Below are positions 35,225 through 45,448 of a DNA stretch of 64,000 bases, one piece after another. Positions within the stretch are counted from its first letter, which is position 1. The number at the start of each line of letters is the position of its first letter. Origin of the DNA: Pohlia nutans (taxonomy: Eukaryota; Streptophyta; Bryopsida; Bryales; Mniaceae); the NCBI GenBank assembly GCA_022496805.1, contig CM040100.1:17141009-17205008 (forward strand), read 5' to 3'. The position numbers were made by a program, and so were the translations under genes. The notes beneath the pieces were generated by a model, which had not been told where the DNA came from, searched no databases, and saw only the letters and a program-made list of their open reading frames with translations.

Positions 35225-37471
35225 TCACTCCACGTTTTTTAGGGTTGGCCTTGCTCCTTTCATTTCTTGGAGGGTGTTGAGTGCCAACATGAGAGTGTCA
35301 TGAATAAAATCCATCTTGTTTTGTAATTCTTCATGCTTGGCATCGTTGATGAGCCGGTCTTCCTTCATTTTTTTCTCCATTGTCATTTCCATTTCTTCTT
35401 TCATTTTTTTGTTTTCTTCTCTCATGTTTTTATTGCTTTCTTCCATAATTGAAATGACATCCTCTTTGGTGATGGAGGGTGTTGAAGAAACAAGAGTTGT
35501 AACGATATTTACCAAAGCCGTGTTGATGTCGATGAAGCCCCATGCTTCAATTTGCTCCTTTGTGGGTGGCTCCAATCCTCCTAAACTCCTCATATGTGGT
35601 GCAAACTCCACATATTGGCCTTCCATCACATGTGTTTTGTTGAGGAATGAACGATACACAATGGGATTTGTGCATTGCACATTTGCACTCCCATTGTGCA
35701 TTGTTCCAACCTCTCTATGAAACCAAATGGAGGCTATTTTTTTACTCTCCATGGTTTTGGTGATGGCCTCGGTGGTATCAACCACCGTTTTCAAGATGGG
35801 TAGATGAGAGAGAGTCAATGTTAAGGCATCCTTTTTTGCCCTAGCCTCCGGGGTAATGCGTGGAGCATTGTTTAGTTTTTTTTTAGGTAAGATAATTTCG
35901 TGGTTGGCGGCCACATGGAAAAGTCTGATTTTTTCCGCTTGCTTGGGGGTTGGTGCCAAAATGAAGGCATGGCTCTCAAGAGTGCCTTTTTGTACATCGA
36001 GAATTTCAAAGTCATGAGTTTTGAGGAAACTATTCCTCAAAACATCATAAAACAACTCACTAGCGGTGGTGTTTGCAAGGTTTTCACTTTTAATTTTTAT
36101 GGAGAGATTAGTGTTTTTGGAAACCCTAGTACATTTGTGGGGTCTCCATCAAGTGTGTCTAGGTTTAGGATGAAGGGACTTAATCCCTTGAGCAAATCAA
36201 TGCCATCCTTCTCGGGGGTGAAGGAGGTGGAGTTTAACAACTCCGTTCCACACACCTCTTTGTCCACCCCTCTTAGTACTAAAGCATAAAACCGCCATTG
36301 GGTCTATGATGCTTGTGCCCAATGGAATGTTCATTTTTGTTAATCTTTGGGTGATCAAGGCCTTGGCAATATCATGTAAGATGGGATTTTCCATGTGTAC
36401 TTCGAAGTGCACTTCCACATGGAAATCTAATGCCAAGCCGGTGGTAGGATCAACCGGGATGTCAAATGGGATTTGAATGAGGTTGTAATGTTGGCCTAAA
36501 ATCCCATCTTCTCTCACTATGGGATATAGCATTTGGGGTGTTCATGGGAAGGCCACGGTTGCATCCCAAACCTCTTCGGCTTCATTGGCGGGCATTCCCC
36601 TAGTAATCATGTCCTCTAGCGTCTCATCCATGAAGAGGACATCTTCACCCCTTTCCCGGCCCAATTTTTCCATGGTCTTGAAACCCATCCAAAACATTGG
36701 GTTTCGTGGTCCTATAGCCACGATTTTGCCTTTAGGCTTAGAGTATAAAGACTCTGTTTCTTTGGAGAGGTCGAATTCTAGGTCATCTGTTTCTTCTGGT
36801 TCTGCCTTGCCTTGTTTTTGCTTGCCTTTGTGCCTCTCTTCATGTGTCTCCGATTCCCCGCTCTGGCCGTCATCGTTCTTGTTCTTCTAGCTTCCTTCAG
36901 CTCCCTGCTCCCCTGTTACTTTGTCTTTGTTGTTGCGGTCTCCTCCTCTGGCTTTGCTGCTGTTCTCCGGTGCTTCCTTGGAGTGTTCACGCTTCCTAGT
37001 CTCGCGGCTCAGGTCCCTGCCTCTCCTGGTTTCTTTACCTTCGCCTCCGACGAGCTCGTTCCGCTGTCTTCCGTCCCTGCCTCTCATGGTTTCTTCACCT
37101 TCGCCTCCGTCGAGCTCGCTCCGCTGTCTTCCGTCTCGGTATTGTGGCCTGTCACAGTTCGAGAGCCCGCTGGCTTCAAGTTTCCGACTTCTCTCTTTGT
37201 ACGCTGCGGCTTCTCCTTCTCCTCCTACTTGGCTGCTTCTTGTACGGTGGCTCCAGTCTTCTTCTATTGTACCGCGACCGTCTTTTGGCTGCACACTGGT
37301 ATTCTCTGTAAGGTTGGTGTTGCTCTTGTTTTTCTTGTTGGTGTTGTTCTTGTTTTCTTTGGCAGCTTTGGCTTCTAGCAAACGTTTGAGGTTTGCTGTA
37401 GGGGTGTCCAAGTCCACCTCCATGGCTTGGTGCTCTTCTTGTTGGACCCAAGCAGACTGTCTTTGCTCCAT
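35225..37471 (-). pseudogene. LINE A ORF1, broken
   Basis: Begins about 37471 (MEQRQSAWVQQEEHQAMEVD) with a very charged Arg/Glu/Gly-rich N-terminus to about 36890. Later segments are conserved with copy B: FWMGFKTMEKLGRERGEDVL (about 36700-36640), KMNIPLGTSIIDPMAVL (about 36330-36280), EGQYVEFAPHMRSLGGLEPP, WGFIDINTALVNIV (about 35600-35500). The last 80 residues are heptad-rich (EESNKNMREENKKMKEEMEM), a coiled coil as in many LINE ORF1p. A TGA after AFP near 36540 and frameshifts near 36200 and 36060 break it. Probably an RNA-binding chaperone; no RRM or CCHC is obvious. Confidence 0.65.
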
Positions 37472-37764
37472 CTTCTGCCTCCTGTTGCTTATTTCTGGAT
37501 TGCTAGGGATCCACCTGCACTTTGTAGGATAATTGCTAGAATGCTTGCAAAATTACAATAAACAAATAGACAATTGCTACTTGTTCAGAGATGAGAAGGA
37601 ATTAGGGTTAGGAGAGGGTTTAAGTGTACCTTGGGTTTTAGAAGGGGATTGGAGTAAATGCTGCGAAAAGGGGGCGGTGAGGGTAGGAAACTTACCTGGG
37701 TAGCAGTGCTTGTGTTGACGGAACCGGTAGCAATCTTCAGGTTTCGGAATGGAGATGTCTACTG
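37472..37764 (-). other. LINE A leader, segment 3' of the copia insertion
   Basis: Continues the frame of the upstream ORF after its TAG: DISIPKPEDCYRFRQHKHC. A consensus donor CCAG|GTAAGT follows, with a TGCAG acceptor near 37520 upstream of ORF1. It may be a spliced leader or a piece of captured host sequence. Confidence 0.4.
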
Positions 37765-38082
37765 TGTTGAAGTAGGATGATTGCGTGGGCTGAAGTTGCT
37801 CTTAGCCATGCGCATTAGCTAGAGTAGATGATGCGAATGAGCTAGACTTGCAACTAGAGAAGTGATACTAGTTAGAAGTAATGAGAATTGGGTCTCCCAA
37901 GTGATATGGGCTGATCCTAGTGTACTAGGAGTGGAGTATGGGCTGATGTCCCATACGGTTTGCCAAGGGGACTCCCTTGGGTGTGCTACTTAAGAGGGGC
38001 AGCCCATGAGTAAAGATCATCTCTTTCCTATGCATTCCAAGTGTTTGTGTGAGGCTTTGGCATTCTAATCTAACCTTCAATA
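37765..38082 (+). repeat. 5' LTR
   Basis: Starts TGTTGAAG and ends CTTCAATA: an inverted terminus with one mismatch, so the LTR ends TG...TA rather than the usual TG...CA. CTACTTAAGAGG near 37987 is a possible TATA-like core. Confidence 0.93.
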
Positions 38083-38101
38083 GGTTATGGGCCCACTCAT
38101 G
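38083..38101 (+). other. Primer binding site, half-tRNA(iMet) type
   Basis: GGTTATGGGCCCAC directly after the 5' LTR complements GTGGGCCCATAACC, the anticodon-arm sequence of eukaryotic initiator tRNA-Met. This is an internal primer as in Drosophila copia and yeast Ty5, not the 3'-end TGGTATCAGAGC site common in plant copia elements. Confidence 0.8.
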
Positions 38102-39055
38102 TGTTTAGCGTGAGTCAAAGATTAGATTGCTCATTGTGTGGAGGTCGTGCGTTGGAGCGCTGATTTTGGAGTATTGGAGCGCTCATTTGGAACTTTGGAG
38201 GGCTGAATTCGAGCTTTGGTGGGCTGATTTCGACATTGGGAGGTATTACAATCTTCCCACCTTTGATCTACGTGTTGGAGGGCTGAATTCGCACTTTGGA
38301 GCTATCATTTGTTGATTTGGAGCTTTTGGAGCACTTTGGAGCACTTTTGGAGTTTATACACGTCTACAAGGGCTGAATTGGGGCTTTGGAGCTTATTGGT
38401 GCTTGTTGGAGTATATTGGAGCTGATTGGAGCTGATTGGAGCTTATTGGAGCTTATTGGAGCTTATTGGCTCAATTTGTGCTCAATTTGTGCACTTGTGT
38501 TGTTGCAAGGCACTTTTATGCTTTGAGGCTCTTGGGGTGAGTCTACAATCTGATTTTGGTATTGCAATTCTTGCACAAGGGTTTGGAATGTGAGTTATGC
38601 CCTTGGAGTGCTCAAAATTAGAGTTTGGGTTAGTGAATGCACAACGGGGCTGATTTGATGAATTTCAATGCAATTACGACTTGAAGGGGCTGAATTTGGA
38701 TTGATTTAGAGTCCTTGGAAGGCACAAGGGTGTCCATAGGGTGCATTACGTGTTGTGAAGCACAAGGGTGCTGATTTGAGTGGATTTGAGCCAACGAGTG
38801 CGCAATTCTCCTAGTTAGGGTGTTGTGGTATGATCTTGTGCAAATTCACTAAGAACCATCACGATTGAGTGTTGTGAGGTTTATGTGTAGCACAAAGGTG
38901 CTGATTTAGTGTTTGGAATTAGTTTGGAGGCATTAGAAGCACGTACGTGTGCAATTTGCCTCACAAATCACAAAATTGTCAAAAAATCATAAAAACAATT
39001 TTTCTTAGCTTTCTAGGGGCTGAATTTTGTGAGCGTACGTCCTTCAATCAAGGAT
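38102..39055 (+). other. Copia leader with tandem repeats
   Basis: Long untranslated leader. At 38150-38480 it contains variants of TTGGAGCTTA and GGGCTGAATT in tandem, most regular at 38390-38470. Presumably carries packaging signals; none can be identified. Confidence 0.5.
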
Positions 39056-42000
39056 ATGGCTACATTTGAGGGTGAAGGTGCTAAGGTTGTAGACAAGTTC
39101 GATGGCGTCAACTTCCACTTGTGGAAATTCAAGATGGAAATGGTCATGGCCGAAAAAGAATTGTGGGAGATAGTTGAGGGTAGTGAGGAACCGCCTTCGT
39201 CCGACGCCGAGGCTAGGGTACGAACTGCGTACACTCGGCGAGAGAAAAAGGCCTTTGCGATTTTGGCTCTTAATCTTTCTGATTCCCAGCTTTCTCATAT
39301 TCGGTCGTGCAAGACTCCCGCCGAGGCATGGGCCAAGCTTTGCAATATTCATGAGGCAAAGAGCTTGGTCAATATCTTGTTTTTGAGGCGCAAGTTTTTC
39401 ACCATCAAGATGGAAGAAAACGACGACATGTTGGCGCACATCAACAAAGTCAAGGCTCTTGCGGATCAGCTCAACGGCGCAGACGTCAACATTACCGACG
39501 GTGATATCGTTATGACGCTCCTCGAGAGTTTGCCGCCGTCGTACGAGTATCTTATCGTTGCTATGGAGAGTAGGCCCATTAGCGAGCTCACTCTTGATTA
39601 TGTGACATCACGGTTGTTGCATGAACTCTCGCGGCGCAAAGAGAACGAGACTCGTGGCGATAGCGCGGCGCTTACGGCGAAGCAATCCAAGAGCGGTGCG
39701 AGTGGGAGCTCTACAGACAAGGTATGCTACTATTGCGGTAAGAAGGGCCACTTGGCAAAATTTTGCTACAAACGCAAGAGAGAGGAAAGTGCCAACAATA
39801 CAAAGGTCAACGATGCAGGTGATGAGTACGCATTTATGACTAGCGTCTCTTCTTGTAGTAATGACGGGGACGAGTATGCAATGATGGCAAGTGACGTGTC
39901 ATGCAATGGTAGTGTGATCGATTGGATTGTTGATTCGGGAGCCTCGAGTCACATGGCGCCCATTAGGACTTGTTTCCAATCATATCACGTCATATCTCCA
40001 AAGAATGTCATTTTGGGTGATGATACGGTTCTTCAAGCCGTGGGTAAAGGATCCATCGTCGTAGACACCGAGGTGAAGGGTCGTGTGAAGACAATTACCA
40101 TCCATGATGTCCTCCACGTTCCCAAGTTGAAGGCAAATCTTTTATCGGTGCGACATTTGGTGATGAAGCATTTGCGAGTGGAATTTAGCGACCAAGGGTG
40201 TTTTGTGTTGTCTCCAAGTCGTGAGGAGGTGGCCATTATACACGAAGTCAACGGTTTGTACCAAATCAAGTTTTCCAAGATGCACGGGGCGGAATCCGCA
40301 ACGTTGGTGCAATCCAGTTCAAACGAAGACAAGTTGGCGTTGTGGCATCGTCGTCTCGGGCATTTGAATGTCAAGAGTGTGAAAGCACTGCGTGGAATGG
40401 TAAGTGGCATGGATCTTGCACAATCACACGTCGCGCCTAGTTCATTCACATGTGAGGGTTGTATTGAAGGCAAGCAACAACGCTCACCGTTTCCAGTTGA
40501 TGGGGCAACTCGTGCAACCAAGGTTCTTGAGATTGTGCATTCCGACGTGTGTGGTCCGATGAAGACCACGTCTATGGGGGGTTGCAAGTATTTTGTGACG
40601 TTCATTGATGATTTTTCGAGGAAGATATGGTTGTATCCGATCAAAGCAAAGAGCGAGTGTTTTGAGAAGTTCAAAGAGTTCAAGGCGTTGGTTGAGAAGC
40701 AATCCGAGCACAAGATCAAGGTGTTTCGATCGGATAATGGCGGCGAGTTCATGTCCAACCAATTTGCAGAGTTATTGAAGAAAGAAGGCATTGCTAGACA
40801 AACGACAACGCCATATACACCACAACAAAACGGAGTTGCAGAGCGTGCAAATCGAACAATTGTGGAAATGGCAAGGAGTATGTTGCATGCACAAAATTTG
40901 GGTTTGGACCTTTGGGCGGAAGCGGTGGTGACTACGGTGTACACACGCAACCGATGCCCGACGAGTGCGGTTCAAAACATGACACCAGAGCAAGCGTGGA
41001 GTGGGAGGCCACCCCGCGTGGAGCACATGCGCACATTTGGATGCATCGCATTTGCAAAGGTACCCGATTCTCAAAGAACCAAACTTGAGGCCAAGGCAAC
41101 AAAATGTGTGTTTCTTGGATATTGTGAAGGTACCAAGGCGTACAGGCTCATGTCGCTCGAGACCAAGAAGATCATTCGAGCTCGTGATGTGACATTTTGC
41201 GAGAATTCCAAGGTTGAAGACAATTTGGACGATGGTCCAAGTGGGAGAAGTGGCGATAAACCAGCGATTGTGGACCAATCTTCCAAATCTCCCGTTATTG
41301 ATATTGTTGATGAAGACGAAGATGACGAAGATGGTGGTGATGAGGAACATGTTGAGGAGCGAACTTTGAAGACGAAGAATGGCGAGAAAAAGGCACAAGC
41401 AACGGCGGTTGAAGACAATGCATCCTCGAGCGATCGTCGTTATCCGGAGAGAAATCGTAGACCACTTGGCGAGTGGTGGAAGAATCATATTCTCCCTCAA
41501 GGTGAGGAGGAGCATGCAAACGTTGCACTTTTAGATGCTCCATTGACGATTCGTGAAGCGTTGAGTTGTGATGATGCAAACAAGTGGGAGCAAGCCATGC
41601 AAGAGGAGTACAAATCGTTGATGGACAATGGCACTTGGGAATTGACTCCCCTCCCCAAGAATCGCAACGCTATCGGTTGTAAGTGGGTATTTCGTGCAAA
41701 GAGAGATGCAACGGGTGATGTGGTTCGTTATAAGGCAAGATTGGTGGCAAAGGGCTTTTCACAAATCGAAGGTGTTGATTTTCATGAGACCTTTGCACCG
41801 GTGGCGAAATTCACCACTATTCGATGCATTTTGGCCATCGGGGCTGCCATGGATTTGGAAATGCATCAAATGGATGTGAAGACGGCGTTCTTGAACGGCG
41901 AGTTGGACGAGGACATCTACATGGTACAACCCGAAGGATTTGTGCAACGAGGTAATGAGAACCTTGTTTGCAAGTTGAACAAGTCATTGTATGGGTTGAA

Positions 42001-43129
42001 GCAATCTCCACGCGCATGGTATCAAAAGATTGACACGTTTCTTGTTCATATCGGGTTCACAAGGAGCATCGCTGATCACAGCTTGTATTTCATGCAAAAG
42101 GGGCAACATGTGGTCATCGTGATCATATATGTGGATGATTTGATCATCCTTGCAAGTTGTATGAGCTCTTTGAAGGCATTGAAGGCAATGCTTGAGAACG
42201 AGTACGAGATGAGTGATCTGGGTGAGTTGCACTTTTGTTTAGGAGTTGAGTTTGTGCGAGATAGAGCAACACGCACCATAACAATGAATCAAAGCAAGTA
42301 TGTTATGGATGTTCTCAAACGCTTTGGCATGGAGGATTGCAAACCGGTTGGCACTCCATTGGATGTGAATTCCAAACTCGTGAAACTCACCGATGAGGAG
42401 TATGCATTAGAGGCTCAATCTATGGTGGATGTGCCATACAAGCAAGCTGTAGGGTCATTAATGTATGCTATGATTGCAACAAGGCCGGACCTTGCGTATC
42501 CAATCAGCGTTGTGAGTCAACACATGGCAAGACCGGGTTCAAGTCATTGGGTTGCGGTCAAGAGGATCATGCGGTACTTGAAAGGCACAAGTGATGTGAG
42601 GTTGTGTCTTGGAGGTGACAACATTGTGTTGAGTGGGTATTGTGATGCGGATTATGCGGGTGATACCAATGATCGTAGATCCACCACGGGGTACATGTTC
42701 AAAGTTGGATCGGGGGCCGTTTCATGGAATAGCAAGCGCCAACAAACCACGGCCACGTCAACGGTTGAGGCGGAGTACATGGCGACGAGCCACGGTACGA
42801 AGGAGGCCATTTGGTTGAGGCAACTAATGGCGGATGTGAGATGCACTCAAGAGGAGGCTACAACAATCATGTGTGACAACCAAGGGAGTATGTCATTGGC
42901 GAAGAATCCAACGCATCACTCACGTACAAAGCACATTGATGTGCAATATCACTTCATTCGAGAGAAGTTAGAGATGAAGGTGATAGAGTTGAAGTATTGT
43001 CCAACGGAGCACATGGTGGCGGACGTGCTGACAAAGGCTCTTGCGAGAGATCGACATCAAAGACTAGTGGTGGCATTTGGGCTCAAAGGCTTTGGCTATT
43101 CGCAAAGTGGGAGTGTTGAAGTAGGATGA
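39056..43129 (+). CDS. Copia gag-pol polyprotein (1357 aa)
   Basis: Single frame from ATG 39056 (MATFEGEGAKVVDKFDG) to a TGA lying inside the 3' LTR. Order as in Ty1/copia: gag (UBN2-like) to about residue 210; zinc knuckle CYYCGKKGHLAKFC from residue 224; aspartic protease WIVDSGASSHM (Asp 293); pre-integrase HRRLGHLN; integrase with HSDVCGP (Asp 497), FRSDNGGEF and TPQQNGVAERANRT; reverse transcriptase with MDVKTAFLNGELDEDIYM, YGLKQSPRAWYQ and YVDD (residues 1025-1028); RNase H with YCDADYAGD and SSTVEAEYMA-type residues (STVEAEYMAT). All key catalytic residues are present, so autonomy is likely. Codon use is less AT-biased than the neighbouring LINEs. Confidence 0.95.
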   Translation: MATFEGEGAKVVDKFDGVNFHLWKFKMEMVMAEKELWEIVEGSEEPPSSDAEARVRTAYTRREKKAFAILALNLSDSQLSHIRSCKTPAEAWAKLCNIHEAKSLVNILFLRRKFFTIKMEENDDMLAHINKVKALADQLNGADVNITDGDIVMTLLESLPPSYEYLIVAMESRPISELTLDYVTSRLLHELSRRKENETRGDSAALTAKQSKSGASGSSTDKVCYYCGKKGHLAKFCYKRKREESANNTKVNDAGDEYAFMTSVSSCSNDGDEYAMMASDVSCNGSVIDWIVDSGASSHMAPIRTCFQSYHVISPKNVILGDDTVLQAVGKGSIVVDTEVKGRVKTITIHDVLHVPKLKANLLSVRHLVMKHLRVEFSDQGCFVLSPSREEVAIIHEVNGLYQIKFSKMHGAESATLVQSSSNEDKLALWHRRLGHLNVKSVKALRGMVSGMDLAQSHVAPSSFTCEGCIEGKQQRSPFPVDGATRATKVLEIVHSDVCGPMKTTSMGGCKYFVTFIDDFSRKIWLYPIKAKSECFEKFKEFKALVEKQSEHKIKVFRSDNGGEFMSNQFAELLKKEGIARQTTTPYTPQQNGVAERANRTIVEMARSMLHAQNLGLDLWAEAVVTTVYTRNRCPTSAVQNMTPEQAWSGRPPRVEHMRTFGCIAFAKVPDSQRTKLEAKATKCVFLGYCEGTKAYRLMSLETKKIIRARDVTFCENSKVEDNLDDGPSGRSGDKPAIVDQSSKSPVIDIVDEDEDDEDGGDEEHVEERTLKTKNGEKKAQATAVEDNASSSDRRYPERNRRPLGEWWKNHILPQGEEEHANVALLDAPLTIREALSCDDANKWEQAMQEEYKSLMDNGTWELTPLPKNRNAIGCKWVFRAKRDATGDVVRYKARLVAKGFSQIEGVDFHETFAPVAKFTTIRCILAIGAAMDLEMHQMDVKTAFLNGELDEDIYMVQPEGFVQRGNENLVCKLNKSLYGLKQSPRAWYQKIDTFLVHIGFTRSIADHSLYFMQKGQHVVIVIIYVDDLIILASCMSSLKALKAMLENEYEMSDLGELHFCLGVEFVRDRATRTITMNQSKYVMDVLKRFGMEDCKPVGTPLDVNSKLVKLTDEEYALEAQSMVDVPYKQAVGSLMYAMIATRPDLAYPISVVSQHMARPGSSHWVAVKRIMRYLKGTSDVRLCLGGDNIVLSGYCDADYAGDTNDRRSTTGYMFKVGSGAVSWNSKRQQTTATSTVEAEYMATSHGTKEAIWLRQLMADVRCTQEEATTIMCDNQGSMSLAKNPTHHSRTKHIDVQYHFIREKLEMKVIELKYCPTEHMVADVLTKALARDRHQRLVVAFGLKGFGYSQSGSVEVG
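43104..43113 (+). other. Polypurine tract
   Basis: AAAGTGGGAG immediately 5' of the 3' LTR, the usual plus-strand primer position. Confidence 0.75.
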
Positions 43130-43431
43130 TTGCGTGGGCTGAAGTTGCTCTTAGCCATGCGCATTAGCTAGAGTAGATGATGCGAATGAGCTAGACTTGC
43201 AACTAGAGAAGTGATACTAGTTAGAAGTAATGAGAATTGGGTCTCCCAAGTGATATGGGCTGATCCTAGTGTACTAGGAGTGGAGTATGGGCTGATGTCC
43301 CATACGGTTTGCCAAGGGGACTCCCTTGGGTGTGCTACTTAAGAGGGGCAGCCCATGAGTAAAGATCATCTCTTTCCTATGCATTCCAAGTGTTTGTGTG
43401 AGGCTTTGGCATTCTAATCTAACCTTCAATA
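43114..43431 (+). repeat. 3' LTR
   Basis: 318 bp, identical to the 5' LTR. It supplies the last five codons and stop of the polyprotein. Confidence 0.95.
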
Positions 43432-43440
43432 TACTGGACT

Positions 43441-44121
43441 CTACTGCCTTGGTAATTTGGTGCTGGTGTTGACGTTGTGGCCTTGCGGGTGTTGGTGTTG
43501 TGAGGAGATCAGGTGTCGTTGTAGCTGGCTTGTTGCGGGAGGGCGCTGCTCAACAGTTTTTGATTCTTGCGTTGTTGCTACGTTGTCTGCGTCGCCTGTG
43601 CTATTGATCTGCTGTTGGCACTGAGGTCCGATATATGGGACGTACTCGTGGAGCTTTTGCTCTAAAGGAGCCGTCCTGATGTTGTTGCAGTAATGCTCCA
43701 TTGTTGTTGTGCTTGCTGATGCATCCTTTGTTGGTGCTGTGTCTGCTCCTCCGGCTAGATCTGTCTTGCTGATCGGAGCTTCCTCTGCGGTCTGATCTGC
43801 CTCGTGGCCCAGTGGTTTCTGCACTTGTGCAACTCGTGTCCGGGCCTGCTGCGACTTGGGATGTGGCGCAATTCTCAAGCTGTATTCGTTATCATTGGGT
43901 CTACCGCTAATCACTATAGTAACGAGACTGGAGAAGTGTAAGATAGAATGGTGGTGGAAATAGGAGTAAGGTGAGGAGTTACAGAAGATTTGGCGCTTGA
44001 GAGGTTGTCGCATTAAGGAACGCAGATCTGGCCGAGCAGATCTTGGATGGGAGATTGGCGTAGATTGGCACAGGCAGTGTTTGAAGTTAGCTCCGCTGCC
44101 AGCATTCGGGCCTGTCTGCAA
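43441..44121 (-). CDS. Upstream ORF in LINE A leader (226 aa), unknown
   Basis: Open frame 5' of the copia insertion, rich in Gln, Thr, Ser and Pro and without recognised motifs. It ends in TAG three codons before the insertion point; the frame is open again beyond the copia element (to about 37695). Could be a degenerate first ORF or fortuitous. No equivalent was recognised in copy B. Confidence 0.3.
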   Translation of the reverse strand: MQTGPNAGSGANFKHCLCQSTPISHPRSARPDLRSLMRQPLKRQIFCNSSPYSYFHHHSILHFSSLVTIVISGRPNDNEYSLRIAPHPKSQQARTRVAQVQKPLGHEADQTAEEAPISKTDLAGGADTAPTKDASASTTTMEHYCNNIRTAPLEQKLHEYVPYIGPQCQQQINSTGDADNVATTQESKTVEQRPPATSQLQRHLISSQHQHPQGHNVNTSTKLPRQ

Positions 44122-44542
44122 GGTTCGAGTTGTTGGAGAGGGTTGCCACCATTGGTCCTGCCAACATCAGGTTCCCTGCATCCGCTCACTTCTTCAGTTT
44201 GGTGATGCTTGGCTCCTGCTCCAATCACTTCGGTACCATTATAGTGTTGCTCAAATGAGATCTGGAAATTGTTCCGAATTAGATCTGAGATCCGTGGTGT
44301 AAAATGCCTGCAAGTGTCAGAATTTGTAACGCCCTCTCCTCTCAGACCTAGTTAGTCACACAAGATCTAGATCTGGTAGCCAATTGCCTCGTTCTACACT
44401 CTTGTTTGCAAAGCTTCAGGCATCACCCTCTATTGCATCTGTGCACAGGAGCTACCGCGTCCTCTCCATCACCCGATCTGCTCTGCACGCTCTAAGGTCA
44501 GTCCGTCATGCTCCGCCTCCTCCCTTGACCTTGACATCCCAT

Positions 44543-44555
44543 TATTTTGAATGTA
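44543..44555. repeat. Target site duplication at 5' end of LINE A
   Basis: Second copy of TATTTTGAATGTA. It marks full-length insertion rather than 5' truncation. Confidence 0.85.
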
Positions 44556-44735
44556 CATAATATTCAGTAGCATGCACTGTCCCTGTCTTGGCTCTACAAT
44601 AGATGGTGTGGAATATTCCACACCCAATAGTACTTAGCTATTCATCAGTAGCTAAGTGGACAGGTGAAAGCACAAGGTGATGAGTAGAGTGCATGAAGAA
44701 AAGGCAGTGGACATGACGGCTACTGAATGTTATGT
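44555..44735. mobile_element. Short MITE related to the Mutator-like element at 14906
   Basis: Inverted ends ACATAATATTCAGTAG / CTACTGAATGTTATGT, with an inner palindrome GTGTGGAATATTCCACAC-type. It directly abuts LINE A; no 9-bp duplication found. Confidence 0.6.
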
Positions 44736-44901
44736 GTTCTAGTTTTGCATCAAGGATATTTAATTGAACATTCTCAGGGACGCTAACCGAAGTTCATGCA
44801 TGGAGAAGTTTCTAGCAATTGACCGAGTATGAGTCTGATTTGTGCATCATATAATAGTCTGCTAATTTTTATGTCATTGGTGGTAGTGAACACCAGACAA
44901 G

Positions 44902-45448
44902 TTAACCCCTAAACGTTCAGGCATCCAGTTTCTGGACGTTTGTTGGTCAAACCCAATTTTGATCTTGAAGATGACTTTTGTTGCTAATACACCCAACTAA
45001 GAAAATGAAGTTTATTAAGTCTAGTTTGTACTCCACTTTTCAAATCTTAAAAATTCCAATTATTGAGTATTTTATTGCTTGTGCAAGCTTTGTAGCTCAA
45101 GGTTTGAATTACACTACATAGGATGTTCACCTTTCGAATTTCAAAATTTAAATAAAAAATTTCTATGGAAAACATATCATGTGATTTTCCATTGTAATTT
45201 GTACATGCTCCCAAAAAAATATTAATTTTTAAAGCTTTTTTGTAATAAAAATTATTTTTTGAAGTATTTGACTTAAAATTTTGTTAAAAAGGCCGTATTA
45301 AATTAAAAAAACTCTGAAAATTTCAAGACTGATAGGAAACATTAAATTCCATGCATGAAAAATATTACAAAATATATTTTGATAAATCTTGAAGGCTAAA
45401 TTGTGTAGTTTGACTTTCCTACACAGGAGTGGTACGTTTAAGGTTTAA
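44902..45448. mobile_element. 547-bp TTAA-ended MITE
   Basis: Starts TTAACCCCTAAACGTTC, with a subterminal palindrome CCAGTTTCTGG; ends GTACGTTTAAGGTTTAA. Same family as 22259-22836. Confidence 0.7.

Larger units (their letters stand above)
37765..43431 (+). mobile_element. Ty1/copia LTR retrotransposon, young and apparently intact
   Basis: 5667 bp with 318-bp LTRs that I find identical base for base, an uninterrupted polyprotein and a perfect 5-bp duplication TACTG (37760-37764, 43432-43436). Inserted into the leader of LINE A in opposite orientation. LTR identity implies very recent insertion. Confidence 0.95.
26242..44542 (-). mobile_element. Giant dual-endonuclease LINE, copy A (Dualen/RandI-like)
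   Basis: Minus-strand non-LTR retrotransposon whose ends are fixed by a 13-bp target duplication, TATTTTGAATGTA (26229-26241 and 44543-44555). It is interrupted by a copia element (37765-43431), so its own length is about 12.6 kb, far above the 6-7 kb usual for plant LINEs. Order 5' to 3': leader with an upstream ORF, broken ORF1, AT-rich linker with paired hairpins, broken ORF2, and a 3' UTR ending in TATC repeats with no poly-A. ORF2 carries both an N-terminal APE and a C-terminal restriction-like endonuclease, the layout described for Dualen/RandI elements. Many frameshifts make it non-autonomous. Confidence 0.85.

Noticed and set aside
36812..37532. Plus-strand ORFs of about 190-200 aa
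   Set aside because: Antisense of the charged LINE A ORF1 N-terminus; Ser/Leu-rich because Glu/Arg codons are read in reverse.
38390..38470. CRISPR-like array
   Set aside because: Contiguous short tandem repeats without unique spacers, in a retrotransposon leader.
40033..41515. Minus-strand ORFs of 305 and 247 aa within the copia element
   Set aside because: Shadows of the intact polyprotein on the other strand.
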